Assembly: GCA_902515985.1 (NCBI GenBank)
Contig: CABXWY010000001.1
Location: 1-64,000 of the forward strand
DNA length: 64,000 bases
DNA from: an uncultured Pelagibacteraceae bacterium
GTDB taxonomy: Bacteria; Pseudomonadota; Alphaproteobacteria; Pelagibacterales; Pelagibacteraceae
Reading direction: 5' to 3'
The notes under the pieces were generated by a model that saw only the letters and a program-made list of their open reading frames with translations, ran no database searches and was not told where the DNA came from. A program made the position numbers and the translations under genes. Positions 28,143-36,654 of this stretch are shown in pieces. Every line of letters starts with the position of its first letter. Within the stretch, counting starts at the first letter, position 1.

Positions 28143-29285
28143 ATGAAAAAAAAAATTTTATATTGGTCTCCTTTTTTGTCAAATGTAGGAACGGTTAAAT
28201 CAACTTTAAACTCAGCAACCGCATTATCAAAGTATAGTAAAGCTGATTTAGATGTTGGTTTAATTAATGTTTGTGGTGAATGGGACAAATTTAAAGATGA
28301 GATCGATAATAGCAATATAAGTTTAATAAAACTTAATTTTAGCTATATTAATTATTTGCCAAAAAAAGGATACTTTCAAAGCAGATTTTCTTATATTTTA
28401 ATTTTTCTTTTATCATTTTTTCCATTTATAAAATTATTATATAAACATAAGCCAGATTTTTTAATAATACATCTTATTACTTCTCTTCCATTATTTATTA
28501 ACTATCTTTTTAATCCTAAGGTAAAACTAATTCTTAGAATATCTGGTTTACCTAAATTAAATATTGTAAGAAAATTATTTTGGAAAATTACAACAAATAA
28601 AATTTTTAAAATTACATGTCCATCAATTGAATTATTAAATGATATTAAAAAAAAGAATTTTTTAAATGAATCAAAGATTTTATTTTTACCAGACGCAATA
28701 ATTAATGTAAAAAAATTTGTTAATTTAAAAAATATTAAAATTGAAAAACCAAATAATAGAGATTTTTTTTTATCTGTTGGTAGAATGACCAAACAAAAAA
28801 ACTTTAAATATTTAATAAATGAAATGTCTGAATTTTTTAAAAAAAATAAAAATTTTGATTTGTATATTGTTGGAGATGGTGAAGAAAAAAAAGATCTTCA
28901 AAATTTAATAGATAGAAGAAAATTAAATAATAGAATTTTTTTAATTAACCACACTAGTAATGTTTACTCTTACATGAAAAATTCTTCTCTGTTAATTTTA
29001 TCTTCTTTATGGGAGGATCCGGGATTTGTAATTATAGAAGCTGCATTGTGTAATTTATCAATTTTGTCGTCTAATTGCTCTAATGGTCCAAAAGAATTTC
29101 TTTTAAATGGTGATGCTGGAAATTTATTCGAGTCTAATAAAGAAGGTGCTTTATGTGAAGCCCTTGAAAAGTATGATAACAATGATTTTATAAAAAGAGT
29201 TAAAGCGAAGAAAAATTCTTTAAAATATACAAAATTCAGACATTTTAAAAAATTGAGTTTTGTATTGTTTAACAATTCATTATAA
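28143..29285 (+). CDS. GT4-like (GT-B) glycosyltransferase
   Basis: Probable family 4 glycosyltransferase acting on a cell-surface glycan; donor and acceptor are unknown. The 380 residues begin with WSPFLSNVGTVKSTLNSA, a typical N-terminal loop. A membrane-associated stretch lies around residues 80-120. The C-terminal nucleotide-sugar domain carries FLSVGRMTKQKNFKYLI, LYIVGDGEEKKDL, and LLILSSLWEDPGFVIIEA followed by SNCSNGPKEFL, the E-x7-E region. It stands alone behind tRNA-Arg with no other glycan genes beside it. It is more Lys/Asn/Phe-rich than neighbouring genes, which could indicate faster evolution or transfer. Confidence 0.85.
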   Translation: MKKKILYWSPFLSNVGTVKSTLNSATALSKYSKADLDVGLINVCGEWDKFKDEIDNSNISLIKLNFSYINYLPKKGYFQSRFSYILIFLLSFFPFIKLLYKHKPDFLIIHLITSLPLFINYLFNPKVKLILRISGLPKLNIVRKLFWKITTNKIFKITCPSIELLNDIKKKNFLNESKILFLPDAIINVKKFVNLKNIKIEKPNNRDFFLSVGRMTKQKNFKYLINEMSEFFKKNKNFDLYIVGDGEEKKDLQNLIDRRKLNNRIFLINHTSNVYSYMKNSSLLILSSLWEDPGFVIIEAALCNLSILSSNCSNGPKEFLLNGDAGNLFESNKEGALCEALEKYDNNDFIKRVKAKKNSLKYTKFRHFKKLSFVLFNNSL

Positions 29286-29388
29286 ATCCAGTCAATTTGA
29301 GTTTTTTAATAAAAATTATTAAAAAAATATGCAAAAAAGCAATAATTTTATTATTGATGGGTGTTATAGATCGTGCTTTACTCATTAA

Positions 29389-29410
29389 AATTCAAAAGTA
29401 ATTTTGAATT
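29389..29410 (+). promoter_or_regulatory. Hairpin with GTAA tetraloop in the aapJ leader
   Basis: AATTCAAAA (29389-29397) and TTTTGAATT (29402-29410) form a perfect 9-bp stem around GTAA, a GNRA-type loop as RNA. It ends 38 bases before the aapJ start. It overlaps the following palindrome by two bases, so the two structures could compete. The role is unknown. Confidence 0.4.
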
Positions 29411-29426
29411 ATTTGTTAACAAATAA
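29409..29426. promoter_or_regulatory. 18-bp perfect palindrome upstream of aapJ (candidate operator)
   Basis: The sequence TTATTTGTTAACAAATAA equals its own reverse complement with no spacer. It lies 22 bases before the aapJ ATG, between the likely promoter and the ribosome binding site AGAGGAAG. A dimeric repressor site is a plausible reading. A chance palindrome of this size is possible somewhere in 64 kb of AT-rich DNA but is less likely in this 163-base leader. Confidence 0.45.
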
Positions 29427-29448
29427 ACTAAAAACAAAGAGGAAGAAT

Positions 29449-30489
29449 ATGTTTAACGTTATAAGAAAATTGACTTCTTTCGCTGCAATGGTTGCTGTTC
29501 TGTTTGTATTTACAACAGAAACTATGGCTGCAAAGAAATCTAAAACACTTAAAAACACTCAAAAAAAAGGGTTTGTTAGATGTGGTGTTTCACAAGGTCT
29601 TCCAGGATTTTCTAATGCTGATGCATCAGGAAATTGGACTGGTATCGACGTTGATGTATGTAGAGCAGTAGCTGCAGCAGTGCTAGGTGATGCAAACAAA
29701 GTTAAGTTTACTCCACTAAGTGCTAAAGAAAGATTTACAGCTTTAACATCAGGTGAAATAGATATCCTATCAAGAAATACTACTTGGACACTTTCTAGAG
29801 ATGCAGATATCGGGCTTACTTTCGTAGGCGTGAACTTTTACGACGGTCAAGGTTTCATGGTTAGAAAAAGCTCAGGTATAACTTCTACTAGTCAGTTCAA
29901 AAATGGTATTTCTGCTTGTACAAACATTGGTACAACAACAGAGCTTAATATGAGAGATTTCTTTAATTCAAGAGGAATTTCTTACGAGCCAGTAGCTTTT
30001 GAAAAAGCTGACGAAGTTGTTGCTGCTTATGATGCGGGTAGATGTGATACTTACACAACTGATAAATCAGGTTTAGCAGCTCAAAGAACTAAAATGAAAA
30101 ACCCAGATGAACACATTGTATTACCAGAAACTATTTCTAAAGAACCTTTAGGACCAGTTGTAAGACAAGGTGATGCTGTTTGGGAAGACATTGTAAGATG
30201 GTCTTTGAACACTATGATCGAAGCTGAGGAGTATGGAATCACTTCATCAAATGCAGACTCAATGAAAACTTCAGACAATCCACAAATCAAAAGACTTGTT
30301 GGTGCTGAGGGTGAAATGGGCGCAGCGTTTGGCCTAGATAATGACTGGAATTTAAGAATTATTAAGCAAGTAGGAAACTACGGTGAAAGCTATAAGAGAA
30401 ACATAGCTGATACTGGAATTTTACCTGACAGAGGTCCAAACCAACTTTGGACTAAAGGTGGAATTTTATACGTACCACCAGCAAGATAA
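29449..30489 (+). CDS. aapJ: General L-amino acid ABC transporter, periplasmic binding protein AapJ
   Basis: Periplasmic substrate-binding protein (SBP_bac_3) of the general amino-acid transporter. The ATG at 29449 has a good ribosome binding site (AGAGGAAG). It gives 346 residues with a signal peptide (FNVIRKLTSFAAMVAVLFVF, then TMAAKKS). The mature part has KGFVRCGVSQGLPGFS, GIDVDVCRAVAAAVLGD, LSRNTTWTLSRDADIG and the C-terminal DRGPNQLWTKGG, matching AapJ. Codon use is less AT-extreme than its neighbours, as expected for a very highly expressed gene. A strong terminator follows, so most transcripts probably cover only this gene. Confidence 0.96.
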   Translation: MFNVIRKLTSFAAMVAVLFVFTTETMAAKKSKTLKNTQKKGFVRCGVSQGLPGFSNADASGNWTGIDVDVCRAVAAAVLGDANKVKFTPLSAKERFTALTSGEIDILSRNTTWTLSRDADIGLTFVGVNFYDGQGFMVRKSSGITSTSQFKNGISACTNIGTTTELNMRDFFNSRGISYEPVAFEKADEVVAAYDAGRCDTYTTDKSGLAAQRTKMKNPDEHIVLPETISKEPLGPVVRQGDAVWEDIVRWSLNTMIEAEEYGITSSNADSMKTSDNPQIKRLVGAEGEMGAAFGLDNDWNLRIIKQVGNYGESYKRNIADTGILPDRGPNQLWTKGGILYVPPAR

Positions 30490-30510
30490 TTTTTGATTTA
30501 AAAACTTTAA

Positions 30511-30540
30511 AAAGGGCTAGATTTTTCTAGCCCTTTTTTT
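30511..30540 (+). terminator. Intrinsic terminator between aapJ and aapQ
   Basis: Perfect 10-bp stem AAAGGGCTAG (30511-30520) with CTAGCCCTTT (30527-30536), six-base loop, and a run of T after it. It lies 22 bases after the aapJ stop and before aapQ on the same strand. It should terminate most transcripts and let a minority continue, giving excess binding protein over permease. Confidence 0.9.
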
Positions 30541-30555
30541 TATATTTACCCTTTA

Positions 30556-31707
30556 ATGAATAATAAGATTAAAAGATATATACCACAAATTCTAACGTTA
30601 CTTTTTGTTATTGGTTTACTTGGATTTTTTACATTTAATGCTCAAGTTAACATGGATAATAGGGGTATTGATTTTGGTTTTGGCTTTCTAAACCAAGAGT
30701 CTTCATTTGATGTTCAATTTTCATTGATTGAATATAGTGGCTCTCATTCTTATGCTAGAGCTTATTTAGTAGGTTTATTAAATACACTTTTGGTATCATT
30801 TATTAGTATCATTTTTTGCACCATTTTAGGCGTAATTATAGGTGTCTCTCGACTATCTTCAAATTTTCTAATTAGAAATTCTGCTGCATGGTATGTAGAA
30901 TTTTTTAGGAATATCCCTTTACTATTACAAATATTTTTTTGGTATTACGCAGCTTTAAGAGCATTACCTCTACCAGAAAAGGCAGCACCATGGTTCGGTG
31001 TTACATACATGACTATCAAGGGTTACTATATACCCTCATTTATTTGGAATAATTTTGATATTTTTTTATATTCAATTTTGGCAGTTATAATTAGTATATT
31101 TTTTATAAGCTCTTACGCAAAAAAACTTAGAGAAACTAGTGGTAAACAAATACCACTTTTCTTTATATCTCTTGGTTTATTAATAGTCTTACCAGCAATA
31201 TCTTTTTTAATTGGTGGTGTTTCATTAGATTTTGAAATTCCAGTACTAAAAAAGCTGTCACTAACATCTTATACTTATGAAGGTGGTATAGGCCTACCAC
31301 CAGAGTTAATAGCTCTTGTTTTGGCATTATCACTATATACGTCAACTTTCATAGCTGAATGCGTGCGAGCAGGTATACAAGGCGTAAGCAAAGGGCAAAA
31401 AGAGGCTGCCGCATCCGTGGGTTTAACATCAAATCAAATTTTAAAGTTGGTAATTATGCCTCAAGCATTAAGAATAATAATTCCACCTACAACTAATCAA
31501 TATCTTAATTTAACAAAAAATTCATCATTAGCAGCAGCAATTGCTTATCCAGATTTAGTGCTTGTTTTTGCAGGTACAGCTTTAATGCAAACAGGTAAAG
31601 CTATCGAAATTGTTTCAATTACAATGTTAACATATTTATCCATAAGTCTTGCAATAGCTGCATTAATGAATTGGTACAATAAGAAGATAGAGATTAAAGA
31701 AAAATAA
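30556..31707 (+). CDS. aapQ: General L-amino acid ABC transporter permease AapQ
   Basis: Inner-membrane permease of the amino-acid importer. The 383 residues have a long N-terminal region typical of AapQ, then the permease core with YVEFFRNIPLLLQIFFWYYA and the ATPase-contact loop EAAASVGLTSNQILKLVIMP, followed by ALRIIIPPTTNQYLNLTKNSS. About eight membrane segments are visible. It follows the terminator by 15 bases and overlaps aapM by one base. Confidence 0.95.
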   Translation: MNNKIKRYIPQILTLLFVIGLLGFFTFNAQVNMDNRGIDFGFGFLNQESSFDVQFSLIEYSGSHSYARAYLVGLLNTLLVSFISIIFCTILGVIIGVSRLSSNFLIRNSAAWYVEFFRNIPLLLQIFFWYYAALRALPLPEKAAPWFGVTYMTIKGYYIPSFIWNNFDIFLYSILAVIISIFFISSYAKKLRETSGKQIPLFFISLGLLIVLPAISFLIGGVSLDFEIPVLKKLSLTSYTYEGGIGLPPELIALVLALSLYTSTFIAECVRAGIQGVSKGQKEAAASVGLTSNQILKLVIMPQALRIIIPPTTNQYLNLTKNSSLAAAIAYPDLVLVFAGTALMQTGKAIEIVSITMLTYLSISLAIAALMNWYNKKIEIKEK

Positions 31708-32975
31708 TGATTAATACTTTAATAGATAAAAAAAACAGCAACTATTACTACTATTTATTAGCGGGAATATTTTTATTTTCTATCAGTATTTTAGATGTTG
31801 TTCTTTACTCATTTTTCAAAATTAATTTAACAATTTTTTTACCTGATATCTTAGGTTTATTTTTACCTTTAATAATTGGTTTTGCAGGACTTCATTTAAT
31901 ACGAATTGAGTACAGTGGAATTAAAACTATAGATTTAATTAATAAAAATATTAATACAAATAATTTCAACGCATTTCTAACTCTATTAATTATTTTTGCA
32001 ATTGTTAAAGCAGCTCCACCATCATTGAGTTGGATGATATTTGATGCAAATATATCAGGTGACTCGAAAGAAGCATGCACTGGAACAGGGGCTTGTTGGA
32101 CTTATGTTAAAGTTTGGTTTAGAAGATTTATGTATGGTATGTACCCTAATGATCTGCATTGGAGAATAAATACAGCTTTCATACTTGTAATCGGTCTTGG
32201 ATTTTTCGGATTTTTTTTAAAAGACAGTTTAAAAAAATATCTTGCTCTTTACTATGTAATAATTTACCCAATCATTGCATTTTTAGTAATTTACTATTTA
32301 ATTTCTGGTGGTGCTTTTGGTTTAGTTTGGGTCGAAACAGGTGCATGGGGAGGACTATCATTAACATTTATTGTTTCCTTCTTTTGTTTGATTTTTTGTT
32401 TTCCTTTAGGAATGATTTTAGCATTAGGAAGAAGATCTAATTTGCCGATGATTAGATACATATCTGTTGGTTATATTGAATTTTGGAGAGGTGTACCATT
32501 AATTACAGTTTTATTTATGTCATCTGTTATGTTTCCAATGTTTTTACCAGAAGATTTTTTCATGGATAAATTAGTAAGAGTGATAATCGCAATAACTTTA
32601 TTCGAAGGTGCGTATTGTGCGGAAGCCATTAGAGGTGGTCTACAGTCATTACCTAGAGGTCAATACGATGCAGCAAAATCTTTAGGAATGGGATATTGGA
32701 AAATGCATATTTTTGTAATTTTACCCCAAGCATTAAAATTAGTTATACCAGGAATATGCAATACATTTCTTGCATTAGTAAAAGATACACCATTAATTTT
32801 TGTAGTTGGTTTAGCTGAAATAGCAGGAATGTTAGCTTTAGCTAAAACAAATCCTAAATGGCTCGGTTTTGCAATGGAGGGATATATATTTGCTGCAATA
32901 ATTTTTTGGATAATTTGCTATGCAATGAGTAAATATAGTTATAACCTTGAAAACAAATATAAAACAGAGAGATAA
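31707..32975 (+). CDS. aapM: General L-amino acid ABC transporter permease AapM
   Basis: Second permease of the importer, pairing with AapQ. The 422 residues carry the permease core late in the protein: IEFWRGVPLITVLFMSSVMFP, FEGAYCAEAIRGGLQSLPRG, the coupling loop DAAKSLGMGYWKMHIFVILP and FLALVKDTPLIFVVGL. A periplasmic loop with ACTGTGACWTYVKVWFRRF resembles the AapM signature. It starts on the last base of aapQ. Confidence 0.95.
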   Translation: MINTLIDKKNSNYYYYLLAGIFLFSISILDVVLYSFFKINLTIFLPDILGLFLPLIIGFAGLHLIRIEYSGIKTIDLINKNINTNNFNAFLTLLIIFAIVKAAPPSLSWMIFDANISGDSKEACTGTGACWTYVKVWFRRFMYGMYPNDLHWRINTAFILVIGLGFFGFFLKDSLKKYLALYYVIIYPIIAFLVIYYLISGGAFGLVWVETGAWGGLSLTFIVSFFCLIFCFPLGMILALGRRSNLPMIRYISVGYIEFWRGVPLITVLFMSSVMFPMFLPEDFFMDKLVRVIIAITLFEGAYCAEAIRGGLQSLPRGQYDAAKSLGMGYWKMHIFVILPQALKLVIPGICNTFLALVKDTPLIFVVGLAEIAGMLALAKTNPKWLGFAMEGYIFAAIIFWIICYAMSKYSYNLENKYKTER

Positions 32976-32978
32976 TAA

Positions 32979-33713
32979 ATGTCTGAACCAATAATAAAAA
33001 TTGAAAATGTAAATAAATGGTTCGGTGATTTTCAAGTTTTAAAAGATATAAATCTTGATGTTGGTGCTAAACAGAAAATTGTAGTGTGTGGACCGTCAGG
33101 ATCAGGTAAATCTACATTAATAAGATGTATTAATAGATTAGAAGAACACCAAAAAGGCTCAATAATTGTTGATGGTACTGAGTTATCAGAAAACACTAAA
33201 AATATAGAGCAGGTAAGAGCAGAGGTTGGAATGGTATTTCAACAGTTTAATCTTTTTCCACATTTATCTATTTTAGATAATTGTACTCTTGCACCAATTT
33301 GGGTTAAAAAAATGCCTAAAAAGGAAGCTGAAGAGCTTGCAATGAAACAACTAACTCAAGTTCAAATCTCAGATCAGGCAAACAAATTTCCTGGACAATT
33401 ATCTGGTGGTCAACAGCAAAGATGTGCAATTGCTAGAGCATTGTGTATGCAGCCAAAAATAATGTTATTCGATGAACCAACATCTGCATTGGATCCCGAG
33501 ATGATAAAAGAGGTGCTAGATGCTATGGTAAATCTTGCAAAGGGTGGAATGACGATGATTGTAGTAACTCATGAAATGGGTTTTGCTAAAGAAGTAGCTG
33601 ATGAAGTTATTTTTATGGATGAAGGAATGATAGTAGAAAAATCTGAAACCAAAGAGTTTTTTGCTAACCCAAAAAGTGACAGAACCAAGCTATTTTTAAG
33701 TCAAATTTTATAA
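32979..33713 (+). CDS. aapP: General L-amino acid ABC transporter ATPase AapP
   Basis: ATP-hydrolysing subunit of the importer at the cytoplasmic face. In 244 residues: Walker [14 protein letters not shown] near residue 37, Q-loop [15 protein letters not shown] signature [15 protein letters not shown], Walker [16 protein letters not shown] and the H-loop VVTHEM. It belongs to the polar amino-acid (GlnQ-like) class. It begins three bases after aapM and ends the operon. Confidence 0.97.
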   Translation: MSEPIIKIENVNKWFGDFQVLKDINLDVGAKQKIVVCGPSGSGKSTLIRCINRLEEHQKGSIIVDGTELSENTKNIEQVRAEVGMVFQQFNLFPHLSILDNCTLAPIWVKKMPKKEAEELAMKQLTQVQISDQANKFPGQLSGGQQQRCAIARALCMQPKIMLFDEPTSALDPEMIKEVLDAMVNLAKGGMTMIVVTHEMGFAKEVADEVIFMDEGMIVEKSETKEFFANPKSDRTKLFLSQIL

Positions 33714-33756
33714 TCAGTCTAAGTTTGTTTACCTTATTTATAAATGTAATTTAGTG

Positions 33757-33795
33757 TTTTTTAGCTACTGTCAAGTCAATTAATAGGCTAAAAAA
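33757..33795. terminator. Inverted repeat downstream of aapP, possible terminator
   Basis: TTTTTTAGC (33757-33765) and GCTAAAAAA (33787-33795) can pair across a 21-base loop. A-rich and T-rich flanks could let it act in either direction. It lies 44 bases after the aapP stop and 67 bases before the XRE regulator. The large loop and few G-C pairs make it a weak candidate. Confidence 0.3.
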
Positions 33796-33861
33796 AAAAT
33801 ATTTTAGGGCTTGCATAAACCCTCAGGATAGAGTTCAATAATTCTTTTAAGAGGGGTCTTA

Positions 33862-34233
33862 ATGGAAGAAAATTTTAATAAACACTTGGGCAACAAGCTT
33901 AAACTAAGAAGATTAGCACTAGGCTTAACGCAGACAAAAGTAGCAAAAGCAATAAATGTTACTTTTCAACAAATTCAAAAGTATGAAAAGGGTACTAATG
34001 GGGTAAGTTCTATAAGATTACTTCAGCTATCTAATTATCTTAAAGTACCAATTAACTACTTTTTTGAGGATTATTCAGAGTACGCGATAAATGCAGAAAA
34101 AATAAAAGAAAATCATATGAATGTTAATTATAATTTTCTTTTAAAACTTTATTCAGAATTAACGCAAGATCAAAAGTTAAAATTTGGTAAAAATCTGCAA
34201 GTAGCTCACGCTGGAATATCTAAAACAGGCTGA
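33862..34233 (+). CDS. XRE-family helix-turn-helix transcriptional regulator
   Basis: DNA-binding regulator of 123 residues. Residues about 10-65 form an XRE helix-turn-helix (LGNKLKLRRLALGLTQTKVA, then NVTFQQIQKYEKGTNGVS and RLLQLSNYLKVPINYFFE). This is the pattern of a common alphaproteobacterial regulator family of about 130 residues. The tail is helical, with no recognisable ligand domain. It stands alone between the aap operon and the PQQ dehydrogenase, which is 68 bases downstream on the same strand. Its targets cannot be told from sequence. Confidence 0.87.
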   Translation: MEENFNKHLGNKLKLRRLALGLTQTKVAKAINVTFQQIQKYEKGTNGVSSIRLLQLSNYLKVPINYFFEDYSEYAINAEKIKENHMNVNYNFLLKLYSELTQDQKLKFGKNLQVAHAGISKTG

Positions 34234-34301
34234 GACTAGATAACTAGTTTTAATTTAGTTAATAATATTTAATTTAAATCATATCTGTATAATTTAAATT
34301 A

Positions 34302-36350
34302 ATGAAAATTCTAAAATATATACTTTTAACTATCTTTATAACTGTACTATTTGCACTAGCAGCCATTGTCTATGATTTAGCTTATTATGATACTTCATAT
34401 GTTAACAGAAGTTCTTTAACTTTTAGTAAACAAAATCTTAATAGCAAAAAAATAAAAAAGTTTTATTCCCATATAGAAAAAATTCCATATAAACTTGGAT
34501 ACATCTTTCTTGATAGTCATAAAGAATTTTGGCAAATAGAAGATTCAGTTCAAAGAGATAATTTGCAACTTTTAAAAATTATACCTGGTAAAAAAGATAA
34601 TTTTAAACAGGGAACAAAAATTGAGGATATTGAAAAAAATTACTCAAATTGGTTTAGAAGTCATGGCGGATATTCAAATATACGTTTTTCTAGCCTCGAT
34701 ACAATAAACAGATCTAATGTGCAAAATTTGGAGGTTGCCTGGATTTATAATTCTAAAGATAACAAAAAGAGTATACAAGCAAATCCAGTTGTAAAAGATG
34801 GTTTAGTATACTTTCCGACACCTGGAAATTTTATAGTTTGCTTAGACGCAAAATCGGGCAAGGAAATTTGGAAATACAAAGTTAAAAGAGGTTTTCAGGC
34901 AGCAAAAAGAGGTCTTCTTTTATGGCAAGATAAAAAAAACGATTTTTTGAGACTTATTTTTACTAACGATGATCAATTAATTACCCTTAATGCTAAAACA
35001 GGTAAACCAATAAATGAATTTGGAAAAAATGGTATTATAAAAATAGGTTCTTCACCAACTACACCCACAATAATTGATGAACAAATTGTTATTGGATCAG
35101 TCGTACCCTCTGTAGAAGTTTATGATGTCTATACAGGTAAACTTAAATGGAAATATTATCTTAGAAAAATAAACAATGATTTAGTGAACTCTAGAGATTT
35201 TAAAGGGGGTTCTCCCTGGGGAGGTATATCTTCTGATAATCAAAATGGTATTTTATTTCTTACAACTGGTAATGCAGCTCCTTATTTTGTTGGAATTCAA
35301 AGACCAGGCAAAAATCTATATGCAGATAGTGTAATTGCATTTGATGTAAGAAATAAAAAAATTAAATGGTTTTTTCAGGAAACTTGTCATGATTTATGGA
35401 ATAATGATATTGCAGGACCTCCAATATTAACAACCATTAATAAGTACGGAAAGAGAATAGATGTTGTTGTGGCAGTCTCAAAAACTGGCAATACATTAAT
35501 ATTAGACAGAAATACTGGTGAACCGATATTTGATTTTATAAAGAAAAAAGCACCAGTCTCAAAATTACCTGGTCAAAGAACTTGTGAATATCAACCATCT
35601 TTACAACTACCGGAACCTTTTTCTAGAAATGAATTTAAATTAGAACATGTTACTAATAAATCTTTAGAAGATAAAAATCATGTAATGAATCAATTAAATT
35701 CTTCCAATTATGGTTTTTATCCAACATTTGAAGTAGATAAATTTACAGTTTCATATAATTTATGGGGAGGAGCACAATGGCCTGGTGCATCAATCGATCC
35801 AGATAAAAATATTCTTTACGTGACATCACACGATTTACCAACGAAATTTAAAGTTTTTAGTTCTTTTGATATTAATAAAAATTTAGAATTTAAAACAAAT
35901 GTTTTAAATATAGGAAAAAATAATAAACTGGATGATCTCGAAGGATACCCGGGAATTAAACCACCATGGGGAAGTCTAACAGCGCTAAATTTAAACAGTG
36001 GAAAAATAATTTGGCAAGTTCCTTTAGGGTATTTTGATGAACTTAAAAAAAGAGGTTTAAAAGATACAGGCACTGCAAACTTTGGCGGTGCAACAGCAAC
36101 AGCAGGTAATTTAGTATTTGCAGGCGGTACTTTAGATAAATTGATTAGAGCTTTTGATTCTGAAAGTGGGGAAGTTCTTTGGTCTTATAAGTTACCATAT
36201 ATAGGATCTGCGCCACCTACTGTTTATGAAGTTAATGGAGAACAATTTGTAATAATTCCAGCTACTGGCGGTATGAGTTTAGCAAGAATTTATCCAGACT
36301 TAGTAGAACAAGGAGATGCATTTGTAGCTTTTAAGCTTAAAAAAAATTAG
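34302..36350 (+). CDS. Membrane-anchored PQQ-dependent dehydrogenase (glucose-dehydrogenase-like)
   Basis: Quinoprotein oxidoreductase that would oxidise a sugar or alcohol in the periplasm and pass electrons to the respiratory chain. The 682 residues start with one membrane segment (residues about 5-25). From about 125 they form the eight-bladed propeller with tryptophan-docking repeats such as LDAKSGKEIWKYK, SGKIIWQVPLGY and SESGEVLWSYKLP. An HDLWNNDIAGPP segment corresponds to the active-site HDLWD-type motif. I do not see the vicinal Cys-Cys of methanol dehydrogenases, which favours the glucose-dehydrogenase side. The usual five-helix N-terminal membrane domain of Gcd is missing. Substrate is unknown, and no PQQ synthesis genes are in the window. 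Confidence 0.87.
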   Translation: MKILKYILLTIFITVLFALAAIVYDLAYYDTSYVNRSSLTFSKQNLNSKKIKKFYSHIEKIPYKLGYIFLDSHKEFWQIEDSVQRDNLQLLKIIPGKKDNFKQGTKIEDIEKNYSNWFRSHGGYSNIRFSSLDTINRSNVQNLEVAWIYNSKDNKKSIQANPVVKDGLVYFPTPGNFIVCLDAKSGKEIWKYKVKRGFQAAKRGLLLWQDKKNDFLRLIFTNDDQLITLNAKTGKPINEFGKNGIIKIGSSPTTPTIIDEQIVIGSVVPSVEVYDVYTGKLKWKYYLRKINNDLVNSRDFKGGSPWGGISSDNQNGILFLTTGNAAPYFVGIQRPGKNLYADSVIAFDVRNKKIKWFFQETCHDLWNNDIAGPPILTTINKYGKRIDVVVAVSKTGNTLILDRNTGEPIFDFIKKKAPVSKLPGQRTCEYQPSLQLPEPFSRNEFKLEHVTNKSLEDKNHVMNQLNSSNYGFYPTFEVDKFTVSYNLWGGAQWPGASIDPDKNILYVTSHDLPTKFKVFSSFDINKNLEFKTNVLNIGKNNKLDDLEGYPGIKPPWGSLTALNLNSGKIIWQVPLGYFDELKKRGLKDTGTANFGGATATAGNLVFAGGTLDKLIRAFDSESGEVLWSYKLPYIGSAPPTVYEVNGEQFVIIPATGGMSLARIYPDLVEQGDAFVAFKLKKN

Positions 36351-36426
36351 TGGCTCCTCGGGCAGGACTCGAACCTGCGACCAATTGATTAACAGTCAAC
36401 TGCTCTACCAACTGAGCTACCGAGGA
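36351..36426 (-). tRNA. tRNA-Asn (anticodon GTT)
   Basis: Read on the minus strand: acceptor TCCTCGG with CCGAGGA, D stem GCTC/GAGC, anticodon GTT (complement at 36391-36393), T arm GCAGG-TTCGAGT-CCTGC, discriminator G and encoded CCA. The CCA abuts the stop codon of the PQQ dehydrogenase with no gap. Confidence 0.95.
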
Positions 36427-36476
36427 ATGTAAAGTTCAGAATTTACTTTTTTTTAAATGTAAAACAACTACTTTTT

Positions 36477-36550
36477 TGGAGGTAACGCCCGGAATCGAAC
36501 CGGGATACAAGGATTTGCAATCCTCTGCGTAACCATTCCGCCACGTTACC
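36477..36550 (-). tRNA. tRNA-Cys (anticodon GCA)
   Basis: Read on the minus strand: acceptor GGTAACG/CGTTACC, anticodon stem GAGGA/TCCTT with anticodon GCA (complement at 36516-36518), T arm CCCGG-TTCGATT-CCGGG, discriminator T and encoded CCA. It lies 50 bases upstream of tRNA-Asn and the two are probably cotranscribed. Confidence 0.95.
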
Positions 36551-36654
36551 ATTATTCGTTTTATATTATGCTTATAGTAAATAGTCCCTCAAATTCAATC
36601 TTAATTTGATCATTGTTAATTACGTTTATTAAATTATAAACTACAAATCAGCTT

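Noticed and set aside
29286-29448. Glycine or SAM riboswitch in the aapJ leader
   Set aside because: SAR11 genomes use such elements, but I see none of the conserved core motifs; only simple stem-loops are present.
32159-32440. 93-codon frame within aapM
   Set aside because: Out-of-frame shadow of the conserved permease sequence, Cys/Phe-rich with no start signal.
36551-36654. Val-responsive T-box or other riboswitch upstream of valS
   Set aside because: The gap is only 104 bases, has no specifier-like structure or conserved T-box sequence, and T-boxes are essentially a Gram-positive feature.
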